The notes beneath the pieces were generated by a model. It was given only the letters and a program-made list of their open reading frames with translations, had not been told where the DNA came from and did not search any database. The position numbers were made by a program, and so were the translations under genes. Shown here piece after piece: positions 36,962-45,888 of a DNA stretch of 64,000 nt; within the stretch, counting starts at the first letter, position 1; each line of letters starts with the position of its first letter. Source of the DNA: a bacterium (GTDB lineage Bacteria > Electryoneota > RPQS01); contig JADKHW010000019.1 of NCBI GenBank assembly GCA_016721565.1, forward strand, positions 20,880 to 84,879, in the 5' to 3' direction.

Positions 36962-37120
36962 ATGCGGTTTGGTTGGGTTGAAATACTGCTCATCATGGCA
37001 ATCGTGCTACTGCTGTTTGGCGGTAAGCGGATCCCTGAATTGATGCGAGGCTTGGGACGTGGGGCCAAAGAATTCAAAGAAGGCCTCCGTGGGGACGAAC
37101 CAGATGATAAGAAGCCTTAG
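36962..37120 (+). CDS. tatA: TatA/TatE-type twin-arginine translocase subunit
   Basis: A 52-residue protein too short for many gene finders. It has the TatA pattern exactly: a short N-terminal transmembrane helix (WVEILLIMAIVLLLFGG), then KRIPELMRGLGRGAKEFKEG, the conserved hinge and amphipathic helix, and an acidic-basic tail ending DDKKP. TatA forms the pore part of the Tat system that exports folded proteins. TatB and TatC are not in the window. It lies 79 bases after the nuclease; a weak GGGAT ribosome site precedes the ATG. Confidence 0.9.
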   Translation: MRFGWVEILLIMAIVLLLFGGKRIPELMRGLGRGAKEFKEGLRGDEPDDKKP

Positions 37121-37147
37121 AAATTATGGAGTTCGGGTCAACAAGGC

Positions 37148-37176
37148 TTGACAACGCCCTTGAGGTTGGTTATATT
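37148..37176 (+). promoter_or_regulatory. Strong sigma70-type promoter of the MerR-receiver gene
   Basis: TTGACA (37148-37153), 17-bp spacer, TATATT (37171-37176), 29 bases before the ATG. The palindrome ACTATAGT (37190-37197) lies in the leader. Confidence 0.8.
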
Positions 37177-37205
37177 ACTAACTATAACTACTATAGTGAG
37201 GTACT

Positions 37206-37775
37206 ATGACCGGACGTGACGGCAAATTTTATTCCTCAAAGGATGTCTGCGAGAACCTCCAGATATCTAAGTCCACTCTTTTCAAGTGGGAACGCGAGGG
37301 GTTGATCACGAAGGTTCGCAGGGATTGGCGAGGTTGGCGACTTTATGACGAGCGCAATCTCGAAGAAATCCGGCAAAACATCGAGAAACAGAAGGCCGCA
37401 GAGACAAAGCCGCGGTCATCCTATGTCCTTGTCGTCGACGACGACACGATGATTCTACAGGTTATGTCGGATCTGTTACAGGCGGCTGGATACGATGTTT
37501 TAACGGCATCAAATGGTGATGAAGCCGTAGCCCTCCACCTTGAAAAGCAGCCGGCCTTGACATTCCTTGACGTAAAACTGCGGGGCAAAAGCGGTATCGA
37601 TGTGTTCCGCGAGATCAAGGCGATTGACCCGGGTGCTACAATTGTGATTCTGACGGGGTATCCGAAGATCGAGGATACGGTACAGGTCATTAAGGAGGGT
37701 GCCTACAATTACCTCACAAAGCCCATCAAGAGTGAGGAATTGCTTGAAATGGTTGCCGAGGTCATTGGACCTTAA
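37206..37775 (+). CDS. Fusion of MerR-like DNA-binding domain and response-regulator receiver domain
   Basis: A 189-residue regulator. Residues about 7-60 form a MerR-like winged helix (YSSKDVCENLQISKSTLFKW, then WRLYDERNLEEIRQ). Residues 71-188 form a receiver domain with acidic pocket Asp78-Asp80 (VLVVDDD), phospho-acceptor Asp122 (FLDVKL), Thr150 (VILTG) and Lys172 (LTKPI), all conserved. Usual response regulators carry the receiver first and a different output domain, so this order and DNA-binding type are unusual. No histidine kinase is adjacent, so the signal partner is unknown. It has a strong promoter and its own terminator. Confidence 0.88.
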   Translation: MTGRDGKFYSSKDVCENLQISKSTLFKWEREGLITKVRRDWRGWRLYDERNLEEIRQNIEKQKAAETKPRSSYVLVVDDDTMILQVMSDLLQAAGYDVLTASNGDEAVALHLEKQPALTFLDVKLRGKSGIDVFREIKAIDPGATIVILTGYPKIEDTVQVIKEGAYNYLTKPIKSEELLEMVAEVIGP

Positions 37776-37806
37776 ACCAATTCCAGCAAAAAATGTCTTA
37801 AGTGTG

Positions 37807-37837
37807 CGCCCCGTTGCTCCCGGCTTCGGGGCGTTTT
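37807..37837 (+). terminator. Terminator after the MerR-receiver gene
   Basis: Stem CGCCCCG (37807-37813) with CGGGGCG (37827-37833) followed by TTTT. Confidence 0.75.
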
Positions 37838-37916
37838 ACCTAAAAAACGGAAACAAGTTAGTGCTTGGCAGAGTTCCCTACTTTAGGGTCTCAATGTCTT
37901 GTCCCCGGAGTTCAAT

Positions 37917-40880
37917 ATGCCCCGTAATGTAAGCCTCATCTTAGCGCTCATACTTCTCGCCGCCTCGGCTTTTGCTCAGGGGTTTGGCAAGAACAAAGTG
38001 CAATACGTCGAGTTTGATTGGAGATATATCCAGTCGGAGCATTTTGACGTGTACTATTCCGAGGGACAGGAGCGAATTGCTGAGTTTACTGCCGAGACAG
38101 CAGAGAACGCATTGAAGTTGATCGAATCAAGTTGGGATTACACATTAGAAGGGCGCGTCAAGTTTATTATTTACGCGTCGCATAATCGTTTTCAGCAGAC
38201 CAACGTTTCGCTGTCGATTCAGGAAGAGTCGCTAGGTGGATTTACTGAGTTTCTCAAGAATCGCATCGTGCTTCCTTACACTGGAAACTACGAAGCATTT
38301 CGGCATGTGATCCATCACGAGTTGACACATGCCGTGAATATGCGGTTGTTCTACGGCACGGGTTTCCAGAGTATTCTGATCGGTGTTGCGACTTCGGATG
38401 TCCCGTTGTGGTTCACAGAAGGCTTGGCCGAGTATGAATCGCGCGGCGGGTGGGATACAGAAGCTGACATGTTCATGCGCGATGCGACAATTACCGGCTA
38501 CCTCCCCCCTATTGATTATTTGGGTGGTTACTTTGCCTACAAAGGCGGTCAGTCAGTCTTCTACTATCTTGACCGCCGCTATGGCAAGGAGAAGGTCGGT
38601 GAGTTTGTCAATAAAGTTAAATCTTCGCGTGAAGTGCCACGAACTCTTAAGAGCACGACCGGACTCACGATGGAAGAATTTAACCGAGCATGGCAAAGCT
38701 GGCTGCGAAAAATCTATTGGCCTGGCGTTGTGAACTACGAAACGCCGGATGATTTTGCGGAACGTCTAACGAACCATCGGAAGACGAGCAACTTCGTGAA
38801 CAACGGCGGTGCGGTCTCTCCGGACGGGCAGAAGGTAGCGTACCTTTCCGATCGCTCGGATTACTTTGATGTGTGGCTACACGATATCGAAAGCGGGAAG
38901 TCTAAGCGATTGTTGCAAGGCGAGCGCAGCGGAGACTTTGAGCAGCTCAAATGGCTGGACGCTCGCATGTCCTGGTCGCCGGATGGTGAAAATATTGTTT
39001 TTGCCTCGAAGGCCGGTGCGCTCGACGCAATCAACGTACTGAATGTCAAGAAACACGAGATCACCAAACGCTTTAGGCCTAAACTCGAAGGCATCTTCAA
39101 TCCTGTGTTTTCGCCGGACGGATCAAAGATTGCATTCGTGGGATTAAAATCGGGGCAATCCGACCTTTACTATTATGAAGTGGCATCGGAGAATTTGATT
39201 CAGCTAACTGACGATGTGTTTAGTGACGATGATCCAGCTTGGAGTTCCGACGGCACGATGCTGTATTTTGCGTCGGACCGTAAGGACTCCCTACGAATCT
39301 CTGGCTATGATCAATCATTCCAGATGTGGGAATTCGATTATCACTCAATGGACGTCTATCGTGTGGCACTCGATGCAACTTCCTGCGAAAGATTGACTGA
39401 CGGTGAGTTCACTGAAAAGAACCCAACTCTTTCGCCGGACGGAAAATATTTGATCTTTGTGTCAGATGCGAGCGGCATCTCGAATCTCTATCGCATGGAC
39501 CTTGCTTCACGTGAAACAATTGCGATCACAAACGGTTTAACAGGTTGCTTTCAACCGAGTTATTCTGCCCAGGCAAATCGGCTGGTGTTCACTTCGTTCT
39601 ATGAGGGCGGCTACGATCTGTATCTGATCAAATCACCTGATCAGATGGAAGCTAAAACACCTTCACCTACGGCCTTTCGTGAACATGGCACTCCAGAAGC
39701 TGTTGAGTCTGTTGGTGAACAAGCTGAAAGCAGCACGGAAACACTCGAATTCCGGGATGACTCGCGCGAGTACTCGCGTTATGTATTTGCAGATGGCATC
39801 GGTCAAATATCTGAACAGGATGCTCGGGCAATCACCGTCACAGCCAGCACACGCAAGGCAGTTGTCAATACAGACCTATATTACGATTTCAACAATCTCG
39901 ACAACTCGAATTTCTCGGCACAATATTACTATCTTCCGAACCGCATCAATTACGGTGCGAGTTTGTACAGATATGTATACTACCTTGATGCGGGGAACGT
40001 GCGCGACCAGACTCTGCAGACACAATTCGATTTGAGTTATCCATTTTCGAAATACACTCGTGCTGAGTTGATCGTGGGCGGATATGGAATTGACCGCGCC
40101 GAGTGGTCACCAAACTCCGATGGCTATTACGACTATTATAAGACCGCGCGCCGCAGAATCGTTTTGCCTGAATTGGGCTATGTGCATGACACAGTTGTTT
40201 GGGGCAGCACAGGACCTGTGAACGGCACGCGCTATCGGGTGTCAACATCCTACAGTCCAAATCTCCAGGGCGACCGCGAGCATCGAGAAGTTTGGAGTTC
40301 TGAATTCTACACAGCTAAGGGTGATGTCAGGCAGTATTTCCGAATGGGGCGCGACTACTCATGGGCCTCGCGCCTCAGCGGCGGGTTCAGCGGTGGCCCG
40401 GAACCGCAGAGGTTCTTTATGGGCGGAGTTTCAAATTGGATTAACCGTCGATTTGAAAACGACCAGATTCCAACCGATGAGATTAACGATTTCTATTTCT
40501 CGTCGTTTATCACGCCATTTCGAGGCGGCGACTATTTTGAAAAACGCGGCACGGGCACACGGTACTTTTTGACAAATCAAGAATTTCGATTCCCGCTCGT
40601 CCGCTATTTACAAATGGGTTGGCCGTTGCCGATTACATTAGCCGATGTGCGCGGCGCGCTTTTCACGGATGTTGGTGCGGCCTGGTTTAACGATTCATTC
40701 AGATTAACTTCAGTCGGCGAAGACGGAAACCGCCGTTTGCACGATTTGCAGGCAGCATATGGTTTTGGGTGGCGATCAAACCTTGGGTTCTTGCTCTTGC
40801 GTTGGGATGTCGCCTGGTCAACGGATGGTGTGGACACTTCAAAACCGCGCTATTTCTTTTCATTAGGAGCGGAGTACTAA
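37917..40880 (+). CDS. Surface protein: zinc-protease-like domain, PD40 propeller and outer-membrane barrel
   Basis: A 987-residue exported protein. The ATG at 37917, six bases after GGAG, starts a signal peptide (NVSLILALILLAASAFAQG). Residues about 25-270 form a gluzincin-like domain with HHELTHAVN (His134, Glu135, His138), matching HExxH. Residues about 275-590 hold six PD40/TolB-like blades (AVSPDGQKVAYLSD, SWSPDGENIVF, VFSPDGSKIAF). The last 330 residues are rich in aromatic amphipathic strands and end FSLGAEY, like an outer-membrane barrel with a terminal beta-signal-like strand. Similar architectures exist in FCB genomes, but function is unknown. It is followed by Mla-like genes at a four-base distance, which hints at an envelope role. 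Confidence 0.8.
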   Translation: MPRNVSLILALILLAASAFAQGFGKNKVQYVEFDWRYIQSEHFDVYYSEGQERIAEFTAETAENALKLIESSWDYTLEGRVKFIIYASHNRFQQTNVSLSIQEESLGGFTEFLKNRIVLPYTGNYEAFRHVIHHELTHAVNMRLFYGTGFQSILIGVATSDVPLWFTEGLAEYESRGGWDTEADMFMRDATITGYLPPIDYLGGYFAYKGGQSVFYYLDRRYGKEKVGEFVNKVKSSREVPRTLKSTTGLTMEEFNRAWQSWLRKIYWPGVVNYETPDDFAERLTNHRKTSNFVNNGGAVSPDGQKVAYLSDRSDYFDVWLHDIESGKSKRLLQGERSGDFEQLKWLDARMSWSPDGENIVFASKAGALDAINVLNVKKHEITKRFRPKLEGIFNPVFSPDGSKIAFVGLKSGQSDLYYYEVASENLIQLTDDVFSDDDPAWSSDGTMLYFASDRKDSLRISGYDQSFQMWEFDYHSMDVYRVALDATSCERLTDGEFTEKNPTLSPDGKYLIFVSDASGISNLYRMDLASRETIAITNGLTGCFQPSYSAQANRLVFTSFYEGGYDLYLIKSPDQMEAKTPSPTAFREHGTPEAVESVGEQAESSTETLEFRDDSREYSRYVFADGIGQISEQDARAITVTASTRKAVVNTDLYYDFNNLDNSNFSAQYYYLPNRINYGASLYRYVYYLDAGNVRDQTLQTQFDLSYPFSKYTRAELIVGGYGIDRAEWSPNSDGYYDYYKTARRRIVLPELGYVHDTVVWGSTGPVNGTRYRVSTSYSPNLQGDREHREVWSSEFYTAKGDVRQYFRMGRDYSWASRLSGGFSGGPEPQRFFMGGVSNWINRRFENDQIPTDEINDFYFSSFITPFRGGDYFEKRGTGTRYFLTNQEFRFPLVRYLQMGWPLPITLADVRGALFTDVGAAWFNDSFRLTSVGEDGNRRLHDLQAAYGFGWRSNLGFLLLRWDVAWSTDGVDTSKPRYFFSLGAEY

Positions 40881-40883
40881 AGC

Positions 40884-41684
40884 TTGAGCAGAGCCGTAAC
40901 AATTCCCGCGATACTGCTTGCCCCCGTTCAACTAATCGGAAAGCTGTTGCTCGAATTTACGAGCGAGTTGGGACGATTTGGTATCTTGATGGGAAGAATC
41001 ACCAAAGAGCTTGGTGCGATTTTCTCTCGTAGGGAACTATTTATTAGGGAATGCGTGCGGCTGGGCGTCGAGTCCCTGCCGCTCGTTTTGCTTGTAGGGC
41101 TATTCACGGGCGCAGTTTCCGGATGGCAGCTTCACTATCAGTTGGAAGGCTACATGCCTTTCGATATGATTGGGCCGGGAGTATTTAAGAGCATCGTGCT
41201 CGAAATGGGCCCCGTGCTGACTGGCCTTGTGATTTCAGGGCGCGTAGCGGCATCAATTGCGGCCGAACTGGGTACTATGAAGGTAACGGAGCAAATTGAC
41301 GCGCTTGAGTCTATGGCAATATCGAGCACGCGCTATCTTGCCGTGCCCCGCATTGCCGCGATGACCATGATGACTCCGGTGCTTGTGACACAGGTAAATT
41401 TCATTGCAATCATGGGTGCTTGGTTTGTGACGACTGTGTTCTTGAGTTTAACGTCTTCGCAGTTCTTTGGTTTGATTCCAAGCTTCTTTGATCTCTATGA
41501 CGTGTTTTCAGGTTTATTGAAATCGCTTTTCTTCGGAATGAGTTCCGCGATGATCGGCTGTTACGTCGGCTTTGATGCGTCGGGCGGCGCGGAAGGCGTG
41601 GGCAGTGCGACGATCAAGGCATTTGTTTGGAGTTCATTAACAGTGCTCGTGTTGGACTTTCTCCTGGCAATGATTTTATTTTAA
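40884..41684 (+). CDS. MlaE/YrbE-family ABC transporter permease
   Basis: Membrane component of an MCE-type lipid transporter (MlaE in the phospholipid pathway). 266 residues with about five hydrophobic segments and the family hallmark EMGPVLTGLVISGRVAASIAAELGTM near residue 110-135. The start is TTG at 40884, with GGAG nine bases upstream; it falls three bases after the previous stop. The ATPase gene follows with a TAATG overlap. No MCE substrate-binding (MlaD) gene follows. Confidence 0.92.
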   Translation: MSRAVTIPAILLAPVQLIGKLLLEFTSELGRFGILMGRITKELGAIFSRRELFIRECVRLGVESLPLVLLVGLFTGAVSGWQLHYQLEGYMPFDMIGPGVFKSIVLEMGPVLTGLVISGRVAASIAAELGTMKVTEQIDALESMAISSTRYLAVPRIAAMTMMTPVLVTQVNFIAIMGAWFVTTVFLSLTSSQFFGLIPSFFDLYDVFSGLLKSLFFGMSSAMIGCYVGFDASGGAEGVGSATIKAFVWSSLTVLVLDFLLAMILF

Positions 41685-42439
41685 TGATTATTTCGCGTGG
41701 TATAAAGAAGAGTTTTGGCGGCAAGCAGGTCTTGCGTGGCGTTGATATGCAGATCGATTCGGGAGAATCGCTCGTGATTATCGGGCAGTCCGGCTGCGGC
41801 AAATCGGTTTTCTTGAAACATCTTGTTGGCCTGCTCGATCCGGACGCAGGTGAAATATTGGTTGACGGTGACAGAATCTCCAACGCAAAGCGCGCGGATG
41901 TTTACCGCATTCGTATGAAGTTTGGCGTGCTGTTTCAAAGCGCGGCATTGTTCGACTCAATGTCAGTTGAACAGAATGTTGGGCTTGGCTTGGTTGAACA
42001 TACCAAGATGACCAAGGGCGAAATTGACAAGCGCGTCGCGGAGTGTCTAGAAATGGTTAGTCTTTCGGGCATACAGAAGCAGATGCCGTCTGAGTTGTCG
42101 GGGGGTATGCGCAAGCGCGTGGGCCTTGCTCGTGCGATTGCGATGAAACCACAGTACATTTTATATGATGAGCCGACAACTGGACTCGATCCGATTACTG
42201 CGGATTCTATTAATGATTTGATCATTCAAATGCAGCAGGAGCTTAAGGTCACTTCGATAATCGTGACGCACGATATGGTTTCAGCTTTCAAAATCGCGGA
42301 TCGCCTCGTCATGCTACACTTGGGCCGAGTAATTTTCTCAGGCACAGAGCAAGAGATCAAGACGCAGAGTATTGATATCGTACGCAGGTTTATCGCGGGT
42401 GAATCGGAAGACAAACAGGTAGTGACTCACTATTTTTAA
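41684..42439 (+). CDS. MlaF-like ABC transporter ATP-binding protein
   Basis: ATPase of the MCE-type lipid transporter. Walker A is GQSGCGKS near residue 34, the signature motif LSGGM, Walker B YILYDEPTTGLD and the H-loop VTHDM. The ATG at 41684 shares a base with the stop of the permease (TAATG) and gives 251 residues; longer in-frame readings inside the permease are ruled out by that coupling. Works with the MlaE-like permease upstream. A terminator follows. Confidence 0.93.
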   Translation: MIISRGIKKSFGGKQVLRGVDMQIDSGESLVIIGQSGCGKSVFLKHLVGLLDPDAGEILVDGDRISNAKRADVYRIRMKFGVLFQSAALFDSMSVEQNVGLGLVEHTKMTKGEIDKRVAECLEMVSLSGIQKQMPSELSGGMRKRVGLARAIAMKPQYILYDEPTTGLDPITADSINDLIIQMQQELKVTSIIVTHDMVSAFKIADRLVMLHLGRVIFSGTEQEIKTQSIDIVRRFIAGESEDKQVVTHYF

Positions 42440-42456
42440 ATGAATCGACTGCAACG

Positions 42457-42485
42457 AAAAGCCCCGCCAAATTGGCGGGGCTTTT
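42457..42485. terminator. Bidirectional terminator
   Basis: AAAAGCCCCGCCAA pairs with TTGGCGGGGCTTTT, between the convergent MlaF-like gene and the lipoprotein gene. Confidence 0.9.
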
Positions 42486-42503
42486 CAGTTTACGGACTAA
42501 AGG

Positions 42504-43472
42504 TTAATACCAAGACAGCCATGTAATGCCGGATACTCCGGCAACAAAAATGTTGTCCCTCGAAAACCCGGAGGCAGAGTATAGCGAGTCTGATACAATG
42601 GACTCACTGTCACCGTCGCGCATGATGAGGCTACCCAAGCTATCTCCTATCATCCGGTTGAAGAGTATTCCACCATCTTCAAGCAACAGCATGTTGGTGG
42701 CAGGTTGGGCAATCAACTCAAGCGGTGCAGAAACGGAAACTGATGTCTGATAGATGGCTGGAGGAATTGGAAGGCCGTCTAAATTGGCAATTATCTCAAT
42801 CAGTAGGTTTTCAGATACACTGGCACATTGGAAACGCGCGACATGACTTATCATGCGCAAAGGCTCCAAATCACTCATACGTTTAGATGTGAGAACTGAG
42901 CCGTTTGACGTTGACTGCGGCACAAGATATGTAAAGACCTGTCCGTTATTGCCAAGACTTGGTGTAATCCCTGTAGTGGACAGGCGGTCGCGTTCAAGAC
43001 TTGGTAAATGGATTTTCCAGATCCCGGATTCATGTTCAGACTCAACAGGTCCCGCACATAGCAGGTAGTTCGCGGTATAATTCAATGAAGGTGATGAACC
43101 GCGATCCCAGACTTGCGTGACAACTCCATTCGTCTCGACGAAAAACACTCCGGAGGATTCACTTGGTTCACCGGGCACCGAATAGGCAAAGGCGATCTCG
43201 CCTGAAATCGACCACGAGTAGTCAGGTCGGACTGATGTGCCCACAGGAGTGACTCGTGTCTCGGTTCCGTTTTGCCAGACAAATAAACCCTCGCCCTCAC
43301 GAGTAAAGAGAAATAAATCTGAACTTGGAGCGGCAACGGGTGCAGTAGCGTTGGCGACCACGAATTCGGCGTGCCAGTGCGTGTTTGAGTTGTGCGGGGA
43401 ATCGTCATCATCTTTACAACCAAGCAGGCCAAGCAACAGAACGACATGGACGATAGCCATTGATTTATTCAT
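42504..43472 (-). CDS. Putative lipoprotein with beta-propeller-like sequence
   Basis: From the ATG at 43472 the protein has 322 residues and a lipoprotein signal (MNKSMAIVHVVLLLGLLGC, lipobox LLGC) followed by a run of aspartates, which may favour a membrane location decided by the residues after Cys19. The rest is beta-rich with repeating short blocks (FLFTREGEGLFVWQNG, RPDYSWSISGEIAFAYSV) resembling PD40/TolB blades, but I cannot assign a family. The longer in-frame ATG at 43550 lies deep inside the permease gene and is unlikely. It overlaps that gene by eight bases and is probably co-transcribed. Confidence 0.65.
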   Translation of the reverse strand: MNKSMAIVHVVLLLGLLGCKDDDDSPHNSNTHWHAEFVVANATAPVAAPSSDLFLFTREGEGLFVWQNGTETRVTPVGTSVRPDYSWSISGEIAFAYSVPGEPSESSGVFFVETNGVVTQVWDRGSSPSLNYTANYLLCAGPVESEHESGIWKIHLPSLERDRLSTTGITPSLGNNGQVFTYLVPQSTSNGSVLTSKRMSDLEPLRMISHVARFQCASVSENLLIEIIANLDGLPIPPAIYQTSVSVSAPLELIAQPATNMLLLEDGGILFNRMIGDSLGSLIMRDGDSESIVSDSLYSASGFSRDNIFVAGVSGITWLSWY

Positions 43473-44697
43473 GGTGCAAAGCCTGAATCGGGTTAACTCG
43501 TGCGGCACGAATAGCTGGATAGAGGCCCGAAAAGATGGTAACCAAACCAATCATCGCTGCGGAAATGAGCATTGTCTTTTCAGATAAGATTGGTGGGGAA
43601 ATACCCTCTGGTAAGGTCACATTATTCATTAACTCGATCAAGCCCCAGCCAACGAACATCCCTCCTGCCCCGGCAATGACCGTGATGATCAAACACTCCA
43701 GAAAAAATTGCTTCACGATGTCAATCGCGTTGGCGCCAATCGCGCGTCGAATGCCGATCTCACGCGTGCGCTCAACAACGGATACGAGCATGATGTTCAT
43801 CACTCCGAGTCCGCCGATCATTAGGGTAATCGCACCAATAGCGACCATTAACGCATTGATAGCATCGAAGACTTTGGCGGTCTCCATCGCATCTTTGTGA
43901 GTGTCCCACAAGCTTAGGGCTTCAGGGTCTTCGGGTTCAAACTTGTGAACCTTCGCAACAATGTTCTTGAATTCGGCAACCGCAAGGTCGTGCTTTTCTA
44001 TATCGTAGGGAGAAAATATGAAGTTCCCGAACCAATATCTATCATAAAGCGCAAGCTGTGTCGAATAAGGAATCCAGACCACATCATTATCCGGGCCATA
44101 ATAAGATGAGCCTTGCTTCTTAGCGGACTTCCAACCGACAATCAGAAATTCACGCCCGCCGATGAGCACACGCTCGTGCAAGGGGTCCGATTCTTCACCG
44201 AAGAGTTTCTTGCGAACTTCATCTCCTATAACGCAAACGCGGCGAGCCTCGTTGATGTCACGGCGCGATATCCAGCGTCCGTGATCAGGAACGACATTTC
44301 GTAACTCCCCATACTGTTCACCAACACCGGCCAAACGTGTGTTGAACAGCCGCGGGCCAGCCCGCATATCAGTCTGCCACGCCGAGACTTCAGGTGAGAA
44401 TGAGAAGTTCTGAGCTTTTGCGTTTAATGCATCGAGCGTCTTTTCGTCAAACCGGATCGTCTCACCTTTTCGGGCGGAACCGGTCGCAATACTTTTGCGG
44501 CCTCCCCATACAATGACAACATCTTTGCCTAAAGAGCGAATGTTGCTTAATGCCCCTTCAGAGAAGCCTGTAGCGAGTCCAGATAACAGCATCACTGAGG
44601 CAATGCCCCATGTTATACCGAACATCGTCAATGCACTGCGCAGCTTATTCATACCCAGAGTAATGAAGACCTGCTTGATGAGCTCAATGAAACCCAT
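43465..44697 (-). CDS. MacB/FtsX-type ABC transporter permease without ATPase domain
   Basis: A 410-residue inner-membrane protein with the MacB periplasmic core domain and a C-terminal FtsX domain. An N-terminal transmembrane segment (ALTMFGITWGIASVMLLSG) is followed by about 230 residues in the periplasm and three C-terminal helices (AIGAITLMIGGLGVMNIML, ITVIAGAGGMFVGWG, AMIGLVTIFSGLYP); VERTREIGIRRAIGA marks the family. It follows the MacA-like gene by three bases. MacB normally has an N-terminal ATPase; here it would have to be supplied by another gene, not seen next to it. Confidence 0.9.
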   Translation of the reverse strand: MGFIELIKQVFITLGMNKLRSALTMFGITWGIASVMLLSGLATGFSEGALSNIRSLGKDVVIVWGGRKSIATGSARKGETIRFDEKTLDALNAKAQNFSFSPEVSAWQTDMRAGPRLFNTRLAGVGEQYGELRNVVPDHGRWISRRDINEARRVCVIGDEVRKKLFGEESDPLHERVLIGGREFLIVGWKSAKKQGSSYYGPDNDVVWIPYSTQLALYDRYWFGNFIFSPYDIEKHDLAVAEFKNIVAKVHKFEPEDPEALSLWDTHKDAMETAKVFDAINALMVAIGAITLMIGGLGVMNIMLVSVVERTREIGIRRAIGANAIDIVKQFFLECLIITVIAGAGGMFVGWGLIELMNNVTLPEGISPPILSEKTMLISAAMIGLVTIFSGLYPAIRAARVNPIQALHHE

Positions 44698-44700
44698 AGT

Positions 44701-45813
44701 CTATTTCTCCGGTTGCACGGTTCCGGCACTGACGATTTCGCCACCGTTCAATCCGCTGGCAACCTCTGTACGGATGCCATCAGAGATTCCCAAAGTGATC
44801 GGGCGGTCTTCCGTCGTACCCGCAACGGTGTCTGTCACGACTTTAACAAAGGCTGAATCCCCTTTATAGAAGAGTGCCATCTCATCAAGGATCGGCACGT
44901 CCTTGTGTTCATCGACGACAATCCGAGAAGTCGCGCTCATACCAACTTTAAGATTGCCTTCTGAGTTGTCGACCGTGGCCTTTACGTTGAAGACGATCTG
45001 TTGCTCTTTTTCGCTGTAGCGGCCGACGGGCGAAATGTGGTAGATTTCACCACTGAACGTCTTGCCCTGAAAAGCCTGGACTGTCACGTTCGTAGTCAGA
45101 CCGGCTTTAAGCTTACCTACATCAGCCTCATCTACGTCACCCCGAAACTCGAGTTTGGTGTGGTCGCCCATTGTAATGACGACCGTACCACCGGTCGCGG
45201 AAGTTGTCGGGGTGACGGATGCGCCTTCATCTAACTCGCGCGTGAAGATTAAGCCTGTTATCGGAGCAACAACCGTTGTTGAGGTTTGAACGATTTCCAT
45301 ATCGCCTCTTCGGTCACCGATTTGTTCGCGCTGGATCAAAGCCCACTCTGCTTGTGCTGCCGAGAGGCGGGCTTTTACGCGCTCCACCTCACGTTCGGCG
45401 TCACGCAGGTTTTGTGCTGGAAGCAGGTTCTTATCTGCAAGTTCTTTGGCGATGCGCAGATCATCTTCTGCCTGACGAACTTCGACTTCCGAGGTTCTCA
45501 GTTCCTCGCGCGCACGAACTTGTTCTGCAGGAGATGCTTCGGGCGAGATCTCAAATAGACGCTGCCCCGCAGTCACCCAATCACCCTCCTCAACAAAGAA
45601 CTTGCGTACAGTCCCGCCAGTCTTCGAGCGGATTTCAATCTGATGCAATGGCTTGATGCTACCAGTGGCCACAACGGTCTGCGTCATGTCACCGCGCTCC
45701 ACCGTGCTCAGCTTCTGCTGCGGCTTAACTTCAATGTCCTTCTTACAACCTATCAGTACAGTCGCAAGAGTAAGTATTGTGGTCAGGGCGAGAATCTTTG
45801 TGGTCAGTTTCAT
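44701..45813 (-). CDS. MacA-like periplasmic adaptor (membrane fusion) lipoprotein
   Basis: HlyD/MacA-type adaptor that links an ABC permease to an outer-membrane channel. From the ATG at 45813 it has 370 residues, with a lipoprotein signal (ILTLATVLIGCKKD). A biotinyl-lipoyl half (SKTGGTVRKFFVEEGDWVTAG) leads into a coiled-coil hairpin at about 85-160 (EVRQAEDDLRIAKELADKN), the second lipoyl half (TVVAPITGLIFTREL) and beta-barrel and membrane-proximal domains. It pairs with the permease three bases downstream. The ATG at 45858 is less likely because the signal begins at 45813; no strong ribosome site is seen. Confidence 0.88.
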   Translation of the reverse strand: MKLTTKILALTTILTLATVLIGCKKDIEVKPQQKLSTVERGDMTQTVVATGSIKPLHQIEIRSKTGGTVRKFFVEEGDWVTAGQRLFEISPEASPAEQVRAREELRTSEVEVRQAEDDLRIAKELADKNLLPAQNLRDAEREVERVKARLSAAQAEWALIQREQIGDRRGDMEIVQTSTTVVAPITGLIFTRELDEGASVTPTTSATGGTVVITMGDHTKLEFRGDVDEADVGKLKAGLTTNVTVQAFQGKTFSGEIYHISPVGRYSEKEQQIVFNVKATVDNSEGNLKVGMSATSRIVVDEHKDVPILDEMALFYKGDSAFVKVVTDTVAGTTEDRPITLGISDGIRTEVASGLNGGEIVSAGTVQPEK

Positions 45814-45888
45814 CGGCGATTTACACGTTGTATGGGCTATGCTTGTTGGAGCTTTCAAAGATGCTATTTGTTTCTACGTGAGGCAACA

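Noticed and set aside
37148..37176. MerR-type operator within the promoter of the MerR-receiver gene
   Set aside because: Spacer is 17 bp, without the 19-20 bp spacing or dyad between -35 and -10 expected for MerR activation.
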